This document shows positions 24,255 through 33,098 of a stretch of DNA of 64,000 nucleotides, in pieces. The notes beneath the pieces were generated by a model that saw nothing but the letters and a program-made list of their open reading frames with translations, ran no database searches and was not told the DNA's origin. How positions within the stretch are numbered: position 1 is the stretch's first letter; the number at the start of each line of letters is the position of its first letter. The DNA comes from Candidatus Nanopelagicales bacterium. GTDB lineage: Bacteria > Actinomycetota > Actinomycetes > S36-B12. Both the position numbers and the translations under genes were made by a program. The DNA is taken from contig WLWL01000002.1 in NCBI GenBank assembly GCA_012103605.1, positions 19,430 to 83,429 on the forward strand. The letters run 5' to 3'.

Positions 24255-25952
24255 ATGACCTCTCCCGTGCGTATGAAACCCCGCAGCTTTCTGGTGACCG
24301 ACGGACCCGACCGAGCACCGAACCGGGGAATGCTACGTGCTCTGGGCATGGACGACGACGACTTCACCAAGCCTCAGATCGGAATCGCCAACAGCTATAA
24401 CCGCATCACACCCTGCAATATGTCGTTGCGCGATGTTGCCGTGTCGGTTGCGCAAGGTGTCGAAGCCGGGGGTGGCTTCCCGATGGAGTTCGGGACGATC
24501 ACGGTGTCGGACGTGATCTCGATGGGCCATGAGGGGATGCACTTCTCGCTTGTGAGTCGAGAGGTGATCGCAGATTCGGTAGAAACCGTCGTCCAGGCCG
24601 AACGTCTCGATGGGATGGTCACGCTGGCGGGATGCGATAAGTCCATTCCGGCCATGATGATGGCGGCCGGCCGACTCGATATCGCATCCGTGCTCTTATA
24701 CGCGGGCTCGCTACTTCCCGGATACGTGCGTCTGACCGACGGCACCGAAGAGACCGTCAACATCGTGACAGCTTTCGAGGCTGTCGGTGCTCGCGCGCGC
24801 GGCTTGATGAACGATGAAGACGTCGATCGAATCGAGCGAGCGGTATGTCCGAGCGCGGGCACGTGCGGTGGCATGTACACCGCCAACACGATGGCAAGTG
24901 CGGCCGAAGCGATGGGCCTGGCACTTCCTGGTTCATCCTCACCCCCCGCGGTCGATTCGCGACGGGACACCTTGGCGCGGCGCAGCGGTGAAGCGGTTAT
25001 CGAGATGTTGCGACAAGACATCACGGCACGAGACATCATCACCAAGCAGTCCCTGGAGAACGCGATAGCCATCGTGATGGCACTCGGTGGTTCGACGAAT
25101 GCTGTCCTGCACCTTCCAGCGATCGCGCACGAAGTCGGGGTTGATTTGGGAATGGACGATTTCCACCGGATCGGAGCCCGCGTGCCGCACGTTGCGGATC
25201 TCAAGCCCTTCGGTGAGTACCTGATGTTCGACCTCGACAAGGTCGGGGGTGTTCCCGTTGTGCTGAAGGCTCTCTTGGAAGTGGGCTTGCTGCACGGTGA
25301 TTGTCTGACGGTGACCGGCCGGACGATGGCCGAGAACCTCGCGGACATTGAGATCCCCGAACCTGACGGCACCGTCGTTCGACCGATCTCGTCACCGCTC
25401 GGGTCTACCGGGGGGATCACCATTCTCGGCGGCTCGCTGGCTCCCGAGGGTGCGGTCGTGAAGAACGCGGGTGTTCCCGTGGAGGTTTTTGAGGGGGTGG
25501 CGCGTGTGTTCGATCGTGAGCAGGCAGCCATGGATGCGCTCGAGGACGGCACCATCCAGGCTGGTGACGTTGTCGTCATTCGATATGAAGGCCCCAAGGG
25601 TGGTCCGGGTATGCGCGAGATGTTGATGATCACTGGAGCTATCAAGGGTGCGGGCTTGGGTAAGGACGTGCTGTTGATCACCGATGGGCGCTTCTCCGGT
25701 GGCACGACGGGTTTGTGTGTCGGTCACGTCTCCCCGGAGGCCGTCGACGGTGGCCCCATCGGGCTGCTGCGTGATGGTGACCGCATCATGATCGATATCC
25801 CCAACAGGACGCTCGATGTGCTCGTCGATCCGGCAGAGATGAGCGAACGCCACGCGTCGTTCGAACCGTTACCTCCGCGCTATAACCGAGGCGTGCTCGC
25901 GAAGTACGCCAAGTTGGTGGGTAGCGCCTCGAAGGGAGCCATCACGGGGTAA
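24255..25952 (+). CDS. IlvD/Edd family dehydratase (copy 2, paralogue)
   Basis: [47 protein letters not shown]-terminal ~105 aa essentially identical to copy 1. Confidence 0.93.
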   Translation: MTSPVRMKPRSFLVTDGPDRAPNRGMLRALGMDDDDFTKPQIGIANSYNRITPCNMSLRDVAVSVAQGVEAGGGFPMEFGTITVSDVISMGHEGMHFSLVSREVIADSVETVVQAERLDGMVTLAGCDKSIPAMMMAAGRLDIASVLLYAGSLLPGYVRLTDGTEETVNIVTAFEAVGARARGLMNDEDVDRIERAVCPSAGTCGGMYTANTMASAAEAMGLALPGSSSPPAVDSRRDTLARRSGEAVIEMLRQDITARDIITKQSLENAIAIVMALGGSTNAVLHLPAIAHEVGVDLGMDDFHRIGARVPHVADLKPFGEYLMFDLDKVGGVPVVLKALLEVGLLHGDCLTVTGRTMAENLADIEIPEPDGTVVRPISSPLGSTGGITILGGSLAPEGAVVKNAGVPVEVFEGVARVFDREQAAMDALEDGTIQAGDVVVIRYEGPKGGPGMREMLMITGAIKGAGLGKDVLLITDGRFSGGTTGLCVGHVSPEAVDGGPIGLLRDGDRIMIDIPNRTLDVLVDPAEMSERHASFEPLPPRYNRGVLAKYAKLVGSASKGAITG

Positions 25953-25983
25953 GCACCGAGAGTGCTGACCGGCCGTTGAATCC

Positions 25984-26289
25984 TCAGGGTGCGGCGTCAA
26001 CTATCGCGTCGATCCGCTCGGCGAGGGCAATATCGAGTCCGGTGACTCCATGTGCTGAATGTGTCGATAGGCGGAAGGTGAGGTTCCTCCATCGGATGTC
26101 GATATCCGGATGGTGGTCTATCTCCTCGGCTACATGGGCGATGGCGGTGACGTCGTCAATGCCGTGGAGGAAGGTCGAAGCCTCCACCTGGGCCACGAGG
26201 GCAGTGCCGTCGTAGCTCCAGCGGGGGTGCAGGCGGCAGAAGTCGTCGATGTGGTCATCGTCCAACAGGTCGGCAGATGGTTCGGGCAC
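25984..26289 (-). CDS. 4a-hydroxytetrahydrobiopterin dehydratase (pterin carbinolamine dehydratase)
   Basis: FLHGIDDVTAIAHVAEEIDHHPDIDIRWRNLTFRLSTHSAHGVTGLDIALAERID. Confidence 0.9.
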   Translation of the reverse strand: MPEPSADLLDDDHIDDFCRLHPRWSYDGTALVAQVEASTFLHGIDDVTAIAHVAEEIDHHPDIDIRWRNLTFRLSTHSAHGVTGLDIALAERIDAIVDAAP

Positions 26290-26396
26290 GAAACGAGCCT
26301 CCTCGACGGGCGGTTCCTCAGTTTGTACCCGAGCCTGCCGGATCGCCCTGGCGGCCGCACGTGTTCGGGCTGACCGGGCTGACCGGGCGCCAGGGG

Positions 26397-26426
26397 TTGA
26401 CGGGTGTCAGAGGTGGGGGCTACGGT
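26397..26426 (+). promoter_or_regulatory. Predicted -35/-10 promoter TTGACG-N18-TACGGT upstream of the HEPN-dnaE-dinB operon
   Basis: TTGACG 26397-26402, TACGGT 26421-26426 (TANNNT), just upstream of the LexA-like box. Confidence 0.5.
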
Positions 26427-26436
26427 CGTGTCTGGT

Positions 26437-26452
26437 TCGAACAGGTGTTCGA
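26437..26452. promoter_or_regulatory. LexA/SOS box TCGAACAGGTGTTCGA
   Basis: Exact match to the actinobacterial TCGAAC-N4-GTTCGA operator, immediately downstream of the predicted -10 and upstream of polymerase genes. Confidence 0.85.
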
Positions 26453-26515
26453 ATACCTGGTAGGTCGGTTTGCTCGACACGAGGGTTATTCGGGCACATG
26501 CCTCATCGGACCAAG

Positions 26516-26622
26516 CACCTCGGATTCGCGGCCGAGGTGGGAGTTCTGTGGAACTCAACGAAACGGGCCCGTAGGCCGCTGAGGTTGCCTCGACCCCAGC
26601 CCCAGCGGCCGGGGTCCGTTTT
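26516..26622 (+). other. Hairpin-rich 5' leader: CACCTCGG-N8-CCGAGGTG; GAGTTC-TGTG-GAACTC; ACGGGCCCGT; GACCCC-N13-GGGGTC followed by CCGTTTT
   Basis: Four inverted repeats read directly in ~107 nt between the LexA box and the HEPN start codon. Confidence 0.65.
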
Positions 26623-26631
26623 GGAGCAGTG

Positions 26632-26670
26632 CACGTGGGTCGAGCACGTGGGTCGAGCACGTGGGTCGAG
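26632..26670. repeat. Tandem repeat, 3 x 13 bp (CACGTGGGTCGAG)
   Basis: Perfect copies at 26632-26644, 26645-26657 and 26658-26670. Confidence 0.95.
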
Positions 26671-26705
26671 AAAACCAGCACACGCATAGAGAAGGGATCT
26701 TCGCG

Positions 26706-27215
26706 ATGAACTCGACCCGCCCTGGGACCCGCCCTGGGACCCATTCTGGTGATGCGCTCCCCGCATCGAATCTCCGTGAGTTGACTATGACGCCGGTTGC
26801 CGCGGACGACTTGATCCACAGTGCTCAGCGCAGTTTGGCTCGTGCCGCGCTAGCGGGCACCCCGCACGAGCGATACGCCGCCGCACACCTTGCGGCCTTA
26901 CGAGCTGCTGCCGCGGTTATCGCTGTTGTTGCCTCCCGGTCTTCTCAGGTGCGCGCCAACCGACCGGTGCGTCAGCAAGTGCGGAGCGCGTGGGTGGTGC
27001 TACGTGAGGTGTGTCCGCCGCTGTCGGAGTGGGCGGATTTCTTTGCCGCTGGCGCCCAGACCCGTGCCGCTGCCGAAGCCGGAATCCCGTGCGTCGGTGC
27101 GCGGGCAGCAGACGATCTCGTTCGCGATGCGCAGACGTTCCTGGCTCGAGTCTGTGACGTACTGGAGTTGGCCCATCAGCCAGCGCTCGATCTACGGCTG
27201 CGTGCCGTCGGTTAG
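26706..27215 (+). CDS. SAV_6107-family HEPN domain protein
   Basis: DLIHSAQRSLARAALAGTPHERYAAAHLAALRAAAAVI pattern; adjacent to dnaE and dinB. Confidence 0.75.
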   Translation: MNSTRPGTRPGTHSGDALPASNLRELTMTPVAADDLIHSAQRSLARAALAGTPHERYAAAHLAALRAAAAVIAVVASRSSQVRANRPVRQQVRSAWVVLREVCPPLSEWADFFAAGAQTRAAAEAGIPCVGARAADDLVRDAQTFLARVCDVLELAHQPALDLRLRAVG

Positions 27216-27217
27216 GC

Positions 27218-30200
27218 GTGGGAGTCGTTTCACCACCGTTCGCCCATTTGCACGTAGCTTCCAGCCACTCACTTCGGTATGGCGCCACCTTGCCGGAGTT
27301 ACTCGTGCAACGCAGTGCCGAACTTGGTCAGTCAATCGTCGCTCTTACCGACCGAGACGGCTTGTACGCGGCGGTCCGGTGGGTACGTGAGTGTTCCCGG
27401 CTGGGCATACAACCGGTACTCGGAGTGGATATCGCGGTCGAGGCAACCCAGGTGGCGCGGGTGCATCCGGACGTGCAGGCACGGACACCGGCGCGCGGGG
27501 GTCGGTGGATTGATGAGACACGTCCGCGAGTCCTTTTGCTCGCGACGGGTTCGCGAGGGTGGGCATCACTATGTCGCCTTGTGAGCGCTGCACACATCGG
27601 CGATCACACCGCGCGCGGTGAACCGTGGGTGCCGTGGTCGGCGTTGCGCGAACACAGCGAGGGGATAGTCGTCATTCTCGGTGCGGACTCCGAGGTTGGT
27701 CGGTATCTCGCAGATGAGCGAGCGACTCTCGCTGAGGCGGCGACGCGGCCGTGGCGTGCGGTATTCGATCGGTATCTCGCTATCGGTGTCACGTCCCATC
27801 GGCAGCCGGGTTTTCCGCTGCGTCGTCGACATCGGTACTCAACAGCGACAGCAGCGCGCATGCTGGGATGGGCGCGCGAGCAACGGTTGCCTGCTGTTGT
27901 GACCAACGCGGTGCGATACGCCCATCCCGATCAAGCCGGTATCGCCGAGGTGCTAGACGCCTCTCGATTGCTTGTGCCGTTGAGTTCGCCACGGCTCGAG
28001 CGCCAGCAGGGAGCTCACGCGTACGTGAAATCAGGGCAAGAAATGGCGGAGATCGCAGCGGAGATCGCCCACGCGTCAGGGGGACAAGACGAGCGCGGCG
28101 GGCAACGCCTATTAGAAGACACGTGGCATCTCGCGCAGTACTGCGCACTCGACTCCGGGCGAGATCTGGGCCTGGGGGAGGTTTTCGTTCCCGAACTCGA
28201 CGTGCTTCTGGGAAGGGAGATTCCCGACCCGGTTGCAGAGGCTGCGACTTTATTGCGCCACCGATGTGCCGCAGCGATACCCGACCGCTACTCGAAAGAC
28301 GAAAGAAGCCAAGCCGAGCATCGACTCGACGCCGAACTGAGAACCATCACGAGTCTCGGTTTCTCCGGGTATTTCCTCACCGTCGCCGAGGTGGTCGACA
28401 TGGTTCGAGATAGAGGAATACGGGTGGCTGCGCGTGGCTCCGGCGCTGGAAGTCTCGTTACCCATCTCTTGGGGATCAGTGGCGTTGATCCCATTCGGCA
28501 CGGATTGTTGATGGAGCGGTTCTTGTCACCGCTTCGGCGAGTGCTCCCGGATATCGATATCGACGTCGAATCAGCCCGACGATTGGAGGTCTACGACCTC
28601 ATTCGCGATCGATTCGGTGACGGGCGGGTCGCAAGCGTCTCGATGATGGAGACCTATCGCGTGCGGCATGCCGTTCGAGATGTTGGTGCCGCACTCGGTA
28701 TGGACGTGGGGGAAGTCGATGCATTCGCAAAGGCGTTTCCGCATGTTCGTGCTCGACAAGCCCGCAGTGCGCTGAGCGATCTTCCTGAGTTGCGAAACTC
28801 TCATATAGGACAACTCGCGAATGATGGACAGCTCGATCATTTCCTCGACCTCGTCGAAGGCCTCGATGGGTTACCCCGAGATATCGCCATGCACCCGTGT
28901 GGTGTGGTCCTCTCCGATGCCACGCTGCTCGATCGAACCCCCGTGGAGAGCAGTGCCGCGGGCTATCACATGAGTCATTTCGATAAACACGATGTCGAGC
29001 ACATGGGTCTACTCAAACTCGATGTTCTTGGGGTTCGAATGCAGTCGGCGATCGCGCACGCAATCACCGAGGCCGAGAACAACACGGGGGAGAGCATCGA
29101 ACTCGATGATCGTCAGCTCGATGATCCGAAAACATTTGAGCTCATCCGATCGACCAAGACCTTGGGGTGCTTCCAAATTGAGTCACCGGGTCAACGTGAA
29201 CTTCTTGGCAAGTTCGCACCCGATCGTTTCTCTGATCTGATCATCGACATATCACTGTTTCGCCCAGGACCGGTCAAATCAGACATGGTGACGCCATTCC
29301 TTATGGCTCGGCAGGGGTGGTGTGCTCCGGAGTACCCGCACTCCGATCTTGAATCGATATTGCATGAGACCTATGGAGTGGTGGTATTCCACGAACAAGT
29401 GCTGCGCATCATCGCAACGATGACGGGATGTTCTCTCGCTGAAGCCGATGAATGCCGACGCAGTATGGGGTCACCGGACGGGCAAGACGATGTCCGGGCG
29501 TGGTTCTACCCGACCGCCATCAACCACGGTTACGACGTCCCGACTGTCGAGCGAGTGTGGGAGATTCTTCGGGCATTCGCGTCCTTCGGCTTCTGCAAGG
29601 CGCACGCAGCAGCCTTCGCGCTCCCCACGTATCAATCTGCATGGCTCAAGGCGCATTATCCAGCAGCCTTCTATTGCGGAATATTGACGCACGATCCGGG
29701 TATGTATCCCAAAAGGCTCTTACTCGACGACGCACGAGTGCATGGAATCCGAGTGCTAGGTATCGACGTCAATATTTCGGGTGACGCCTATCGAGTGGAG
29801 GGAGCGGACGCACAAGCTATTCGGGTTCCCCTGACCGAAGTAGCGGGTATTAGTGAGCATGAAGTCCAAAGGCTGATCGATCGGCGCCCTTTCTCCTCGC
29901 TCTCCGACGCGATAGGGCGAGCAGAGTTGTCACGACCCGTGGCGGAAAACCTGGTGGTGACAGGGGCATTCGACGCATTGCATCCCGCCCCCGTTACTCG
30001 ACGGGATCTGTTGCTGCAGGTTGCCGATATCGACAGGCACACACGGTCGACGGGTATCGATACGCAGTTGTCATTCGATCTCCTCGGATCAACAGCTGAA
30101 TTCGTTCCGATTACGGGGCTACCGGAAATGAAAGCAAGTGACCGAGTTCGATCGGAGATGTCGGTCCTGGGTTTGGACGTCAGCGCCCATGTGGTGGATT

Positions 30201-30745
30201 TCTACAAGGATCTATTGAGCGAGATGCGCGCCACTGCTGCCTGCGATCTACTGAAGCAAAGATCCGGTAGCGACGTATGGGTCGCCGGTGTCAAAGTCGC
30301 AATTCAAAGTCCCCCCGTGCGTAGTGGGCGGCGAGTGATCTTCGTAACCCTTGATGACTCCACGGGCCCCATCGATGCGGCCTTCTTCGATGATGTTCAA
30401 GAGAACTACGCATCGACGTTGTTCAATTCCTGGTTGCTCATCATTCGTGGGCGCCTTCGGCGATCCGGGCCGCGAGGAGTGTCGATGCGCGCCACTGGTT
30501 GCTGGGATCTGGGGGATGTGCGGCGACTGTGGAAAGACGAAGGAATGGATGCTGTTCGCTCGTTACTGACCTATGACCCTGCTTCAGAGCAGGCCCCAGA
30601 TGTTCACGCAGGACCACGGAAGGTGCTGGTGCATGCAAGTGGTTTCCAGCAATCGCCTTACGCCGACATCACTCCCGCCGGAGCTTCCGTGAATCGTCCG
30701 CCGGGGAAGTTTTGGCATTCCAGTCCTGGTGTCTCCGGCTGGTAG
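27218..30745 (+). CDS. DNA polymerase III alpha-subunit family protein (DnaE-type, probably error-prone/SOS-associated)
   Basis: AARGSGAGSLVTHLLGISGVDPI, PDIDIDVESARR, LGCFQIESPGQRELL, DISLFRPGPVKSDMV, YGVVVFHEQVLRI, FGFCKAHAAAFALPTYQSAWLKAHYPAAFYCGIL; C-terminal OB-like region. Confidence 0.93.
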   Translation: MGVVSPPFAHLHVASSHSLRYGATLPELLVQRSAELGQSIVALTDRDGLYAAVRWVRECSRLGIQPVLGVDIAVEATQVARVHPDVQARTPARGGRWIDETRPRVLLLATGSRGWASLCRLVSAAHIGDHTARGEPWVPWSALREHSEGIVVILGADSEVGRYLADERATLAEAATRPWRAVFDRYLAIGVTSHRQPGFPLRRRHRYSTATAARMLGWAREQRLPAVVTNAVRYAHPDQAGIAEVLDASRLLVPLSSPRLERQQGAHAYVKSGQEMAEIAAEIAHASGGQDERGGQRLLEDTWHLAQYCALDSGRDLGLGEVFVPELDVLLGREIPDPVAEAATLLRHRCAAAIPDRYSKDERSQAEHRLDAELRTITSLGFSGYFLTVAEVVDMVRDRGIRVAARGSGAGSLVTHLLGISGVDPIRHGLLMERFLSPLRRVLPDIDIDVESARRLEVYDLIRDRFGDGRVASVSMMETYRVRHAVRDVGAALGMDVGEVDAFAKAFPHVRARQARSALSDLPELRNSHIGQLANDGQLDHFLDLVEGLDGLPRDIAMHPCGVVLSDATLLDRTPVESSAAGYHMSHFDKHDVEHMGLLKLDVLGVRMQSAIAHAITEAENNTGESIELDDRQLDDPKTFELIRSTKTLGCFQIESPGQRELLGKFAPDRFSDLIIDISLFRPGPVKSDMVTPFLMARQGWCAPEYPHSDLESILHETYGVVVFHEQVLRIIATMTGCSLAEADECRRSMGSPDGQDDVRAWFYPTAINHGYDVPTVERVWEILRAFASFGFCKAHAAAFALPTYQSAWLKAHYPAAFYCGILTHDPGMYPKRLLLDDARVHGIRVLGIDVNISGDAYRVEGADAQAIRVPLTEVAGISEHEVQRLIDRRPFSSLSDAIGRAELSRPVAENLVVTGAFDALHPAPVTRRDLLLQVADIDRHTRSTGIDTQLSFDLLGSTAEFVPITGLPEMKASDRVRSEMSVLGLDVSAHVVDFYKDLLSEMRATAACDLLKQRSGSDVWVAGVKVAIQSPPVRSGRRVIFVTLDDSTGPIDAAFFDDVQENYASTLFNSWLLIIRGRLRRSGPRGVSMRATGCWDLGDVRRLWKDEGMDAVRSLLTYDPASEQAPDVHAGPRKVLVHASGFQQSPYADITPAGASVNRPPGKFWHSSPGVSGW

Positions 30746-30771
30746 AAGCGACAGGAAGGGATGATGCGGGT

Positions 30772-31989
30772 ATGAGCCGTAGCCAGGTTCGCCGGCCTCA
30801 AGGGTTGGGCAACTTCGGTGATGACGACACCGGAACGACGATCCTGCACGTGGATATGGATGCTTTCTACGCGTCCGTCGAATTACTTAATCATCCGGAA
30901 CTTGCGGGTACGCCCGTCGTCGTGGGGGCCAGCACCGGAAATCGAGGAGTCGTTCTTTCCGCCACCTATGAGGCCCGAGCACTGGGAATTCACTCCGCGA
31001 TGCCTATTTCTCGAGCACGACGTCTGGCACCGCAGGCAACATTTATCCCTCCGCACCACGATCAATACGCGCAGGCGTCGCGAGAAGTGATGGACATCTT
31101 CGGATCCATCACCCCGATCGTTGAGCCACTGTCTCTTGACGAAGCCTTTCTCGATGTCGCCGGGGCAATTCGTCGCCTGGGGCGACCCGTTGCCATCGCC
31201 ACGCTCATTCGGAATCGAGTCCGTGACGAGGTCGGCATCACGTGCTCGGTCGGGGTGGCGTCAAGCAAGTTCGTCGCCAAGCTCGCCTCCACGCACAGCA
31301 AGCCGGACGGACTGCTCCTCATTCCGCATGCCAAGGTCATCGAATTCCTTCACCCACTCCCCGTCGGTGCCTTATGGGGCGTGGGAGAGCGAACCGAAGA
31401 GCAATTGGTGCGCCTCGGACTGGAAACCGTGGGCGACATCGCCGAGACACCCGTGGCCACCTTGGAGCGAGCCCTCGGCGCGGCACAGGGTCGTCATCTT
31501 CACGATCTCTCCTGGGGCACAGATCCTCGGGCCGTCATTCCCAATGAGCCGGAGAAAAGCATCGGGAACGAGGAGACATTCGATTCGGACACCGATGATC
31601 ACGAGTGGGTTCGCTCGCGGATCGCCGGACTCTCCGACCAGGTAGCGCGTCGCCTGCGGGCTTCCCAATCGGTTGCTCGGACCGTAGGTCTGAAAGTGCG
31701 TTTCGCAGATTTCACCACCATCACCCGGTCTCGGACCCTCGATGTGTCCACTGATGTTGGTGCCGATATCTATGCCACAGCCTGGTCACTGTTCGGCGCA
31801 CTGGGTCTTCAGCGAGCGAGAATCCGACTGGTTGGGGTGCGAGTGGAGGGCCTGACGCCCACCGATGAGACCCCCACTCAACTTGCCCTGGACACCCCCG
31901 ACCGTGGTCATCGCGACGCCGAGGTAGCCATGGATCGACTGCGGCAGCGCTACGGCCCCGGAGCGGTTCGTCCAGGTCGGGTCCACTGA
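30772..31989 (+). CDS. dinB: DNA polymerase IV (Y-family)
   Basis: ILHVDMDAFYASVELLNHPEL, SLDEAFLDVAGA, SVGVASSKFVAKLAS, ALWGVGERTEEQL; catalytic acidic residues retained; start ATG 30772 within the listed ORF. Confidence 0.95.
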   Translation: MSRSQVRRPQGLGNFGDDDTGTTILHVDMDAFYASVELLNHPELAGTPVVVGASTGNRGVVLSATYEARALGIHSAMPISRARRLAPQATFIPPHHDQYAQASREVMDIFGSITPIVEPLSLDEAFLDVAGAIRRLGRPVAIATLIRNRVRDEVGITCSVGVASSKFVAKLASTHSKPDGLLLIPHAKVIEFLHPLPVGALWGVGERTEEQLVRLGLETVGDIAETPVATLERALGAAQGRHLHDLSWGTDPRAVIPNEPEKSIGNEETFDSDTDDHEWVRSRIAGLSDQVARRLRASQSVARTVGLKVRFADFTTITRSRTLDVSTDVGADIYATAWSLFGALGLQRARIRLVGVRVEGLTPTDETPTQLALDTPDRGHRDAEVAMDRLRQRYGPGAVRPGRVH

Positions 31990-32129
31990 TGGCCGTCTCT
32001 ACCGGGGTGCGGGTTTCCCTCGAAGTCGATTGCCACTTATCCTGAGAGTGACGGCCAAGAAGCGTGGTCGGGGACCGTGGGGCACAATGACCCAAGACAT
32101 GACCACGAGACGTCGAAAGGGGGCCCGCC

Positions 32130-32546
32130 ATGCCGCTGTCAGAGCATGAGCAACGTCTGCTTGAGCAGATGGAAAAAGCCCTCTACGCCGAAGACCCGAA
32201 GTTCGCGACGAGTCTGCAGTCTCGTGGCGGGGCCGCCAGTCGGTCCCGAGCAGCGCTGGGCGTTCTCGCGATTCTCGGTGGTCTCGGCATTGTGCTCGCC
32301 GGGATGGCCATTCCCCTCGCGATCCTCGGCGTGGTGGGCTTCGCGGTCATGCTGGCCGGGGCCGTACTCATTTACTTCGCCTTCACCCGGCGGTCATCGA
32401 CCGCCGCCGAGGACGGCGACGCAGGCACCGACGACGCCTCCGCTGCGGCCCCGCCCGCCGCTGACGGCAAGCAAGGTGGACGCTCAACCGGTTTCATGGA
32501 TCGGATGGAAGAGCGCTGGCGCAAGCGCGCCGACGGCGATCGCTGA
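32130..32546 (+). CDS. DUF3040 domain membrane protein
   Basis: MPLSEHEQRLLEQMEKALYAEDPKFA followed by two TM segments. Confidence 0.9.
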   Translation: MPLSEHEQRLLEQMEKALYAEDPKFATSLQSRGGAASRSRAALGVLAILGGLGIVLAGMAIPLAILGVVGFAVMLAGAVLIYFAFTRRSSTAAEDGDAGTDDASAAAPPAADGKQGGRSTGFMDRMEERWRKRADGDR

Positions 32547-32558
32547 CATGATGGGGCG

Positions 32559-33086
32559 ATGAGCAACATCGTTCCCGCCCAACTCGGCCGCTTCTTCGAA
32601 GACTTCGAGGTCGGTACCACGTACCAGCACCCCTTCGGTCGGACCATCTCCGAAGCGGACTCCACGTGGTTCACCCTGCTGACCTGCAACACGAATCAGA
32701 ACCACTTCAACGCCGATCTCGCCCAGAGCAACCCCATCACCGAAGGGCGGATCATCGTGAACTCGGGGCTTACCGTGGCCCTGGTTCTCGGCTTGTCGGT
32801 GATCGACATGAGTCAAAACGCCGTGGCCAACCTGGGTTGGACCGACATCAAGCTCACCCACCCTGTCTATATCGGGGACACGATCTACGCCGAGAGCCTG
32901 TGCTTGGAGGCACGCGAGTCGTCGTCGCGACCTGAGATGGGCATCATCCGCATGAAGACTCGGGGTTTGAATCAGGACGGAGACGAGGTTGTTTCGTGGT
33001 TCCGCTCCGTCATGGTTCCCAAGCGGGCCAGTGGCATCGGACAGGATTACTTCCCCGAAGCCACGAACGGCCCTTTGACGGAGTAA
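32559..33086 (+). CDS. MaoC family (hot-dog) dehydratase
   Basis: GRTISEADSTWFTLLTCNTNQNHFNADLA, HPVYIGDTIYAES. Confidence 0.9.
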   Translation: MSNIVPAQLGRFFEDFEVGTTYQHPFGRTISEADSTWFTLLTCNTNQNHFNADLAQSNPITEGRIIVNSGLTVALVLGLSVIDMSQNAVANLGWTDIKLTHPVYIGDTIYAESLCLEARESSSRPEMGIIRMKTRGLNQDGDEVVSWFRSVMVPKRASGIGQDYFPEATNGPLTE

Positions 33087-33098
33087 CGAGCCTGGATC

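Noticed and set aside
25952-25966. AGCAC-CGAGA-GTGCT hairpin between ilvD2 and the pterin dehydratase as a bidirectional terminator
   Set aside because: Only a 5-bp stem and no U-tract; too weak to claim
26435-26455. GGTTCGAAC...GTTCGAATACC resembling a tRNA T-arm
   Set aside because: No acceptor or anticodon arms nearby; better explained as the LexA box
26249-26689. 146-aa plus-strand ORF across the LexA box, including a possible 63-aa basic peptide from ATG 26498
   Set aside because: No good Shine-Dalgarno, overlaps the predicted promoter, operator and hairpins, low-complexity basic composition; left as an alternative to be tested by ribosome profiling
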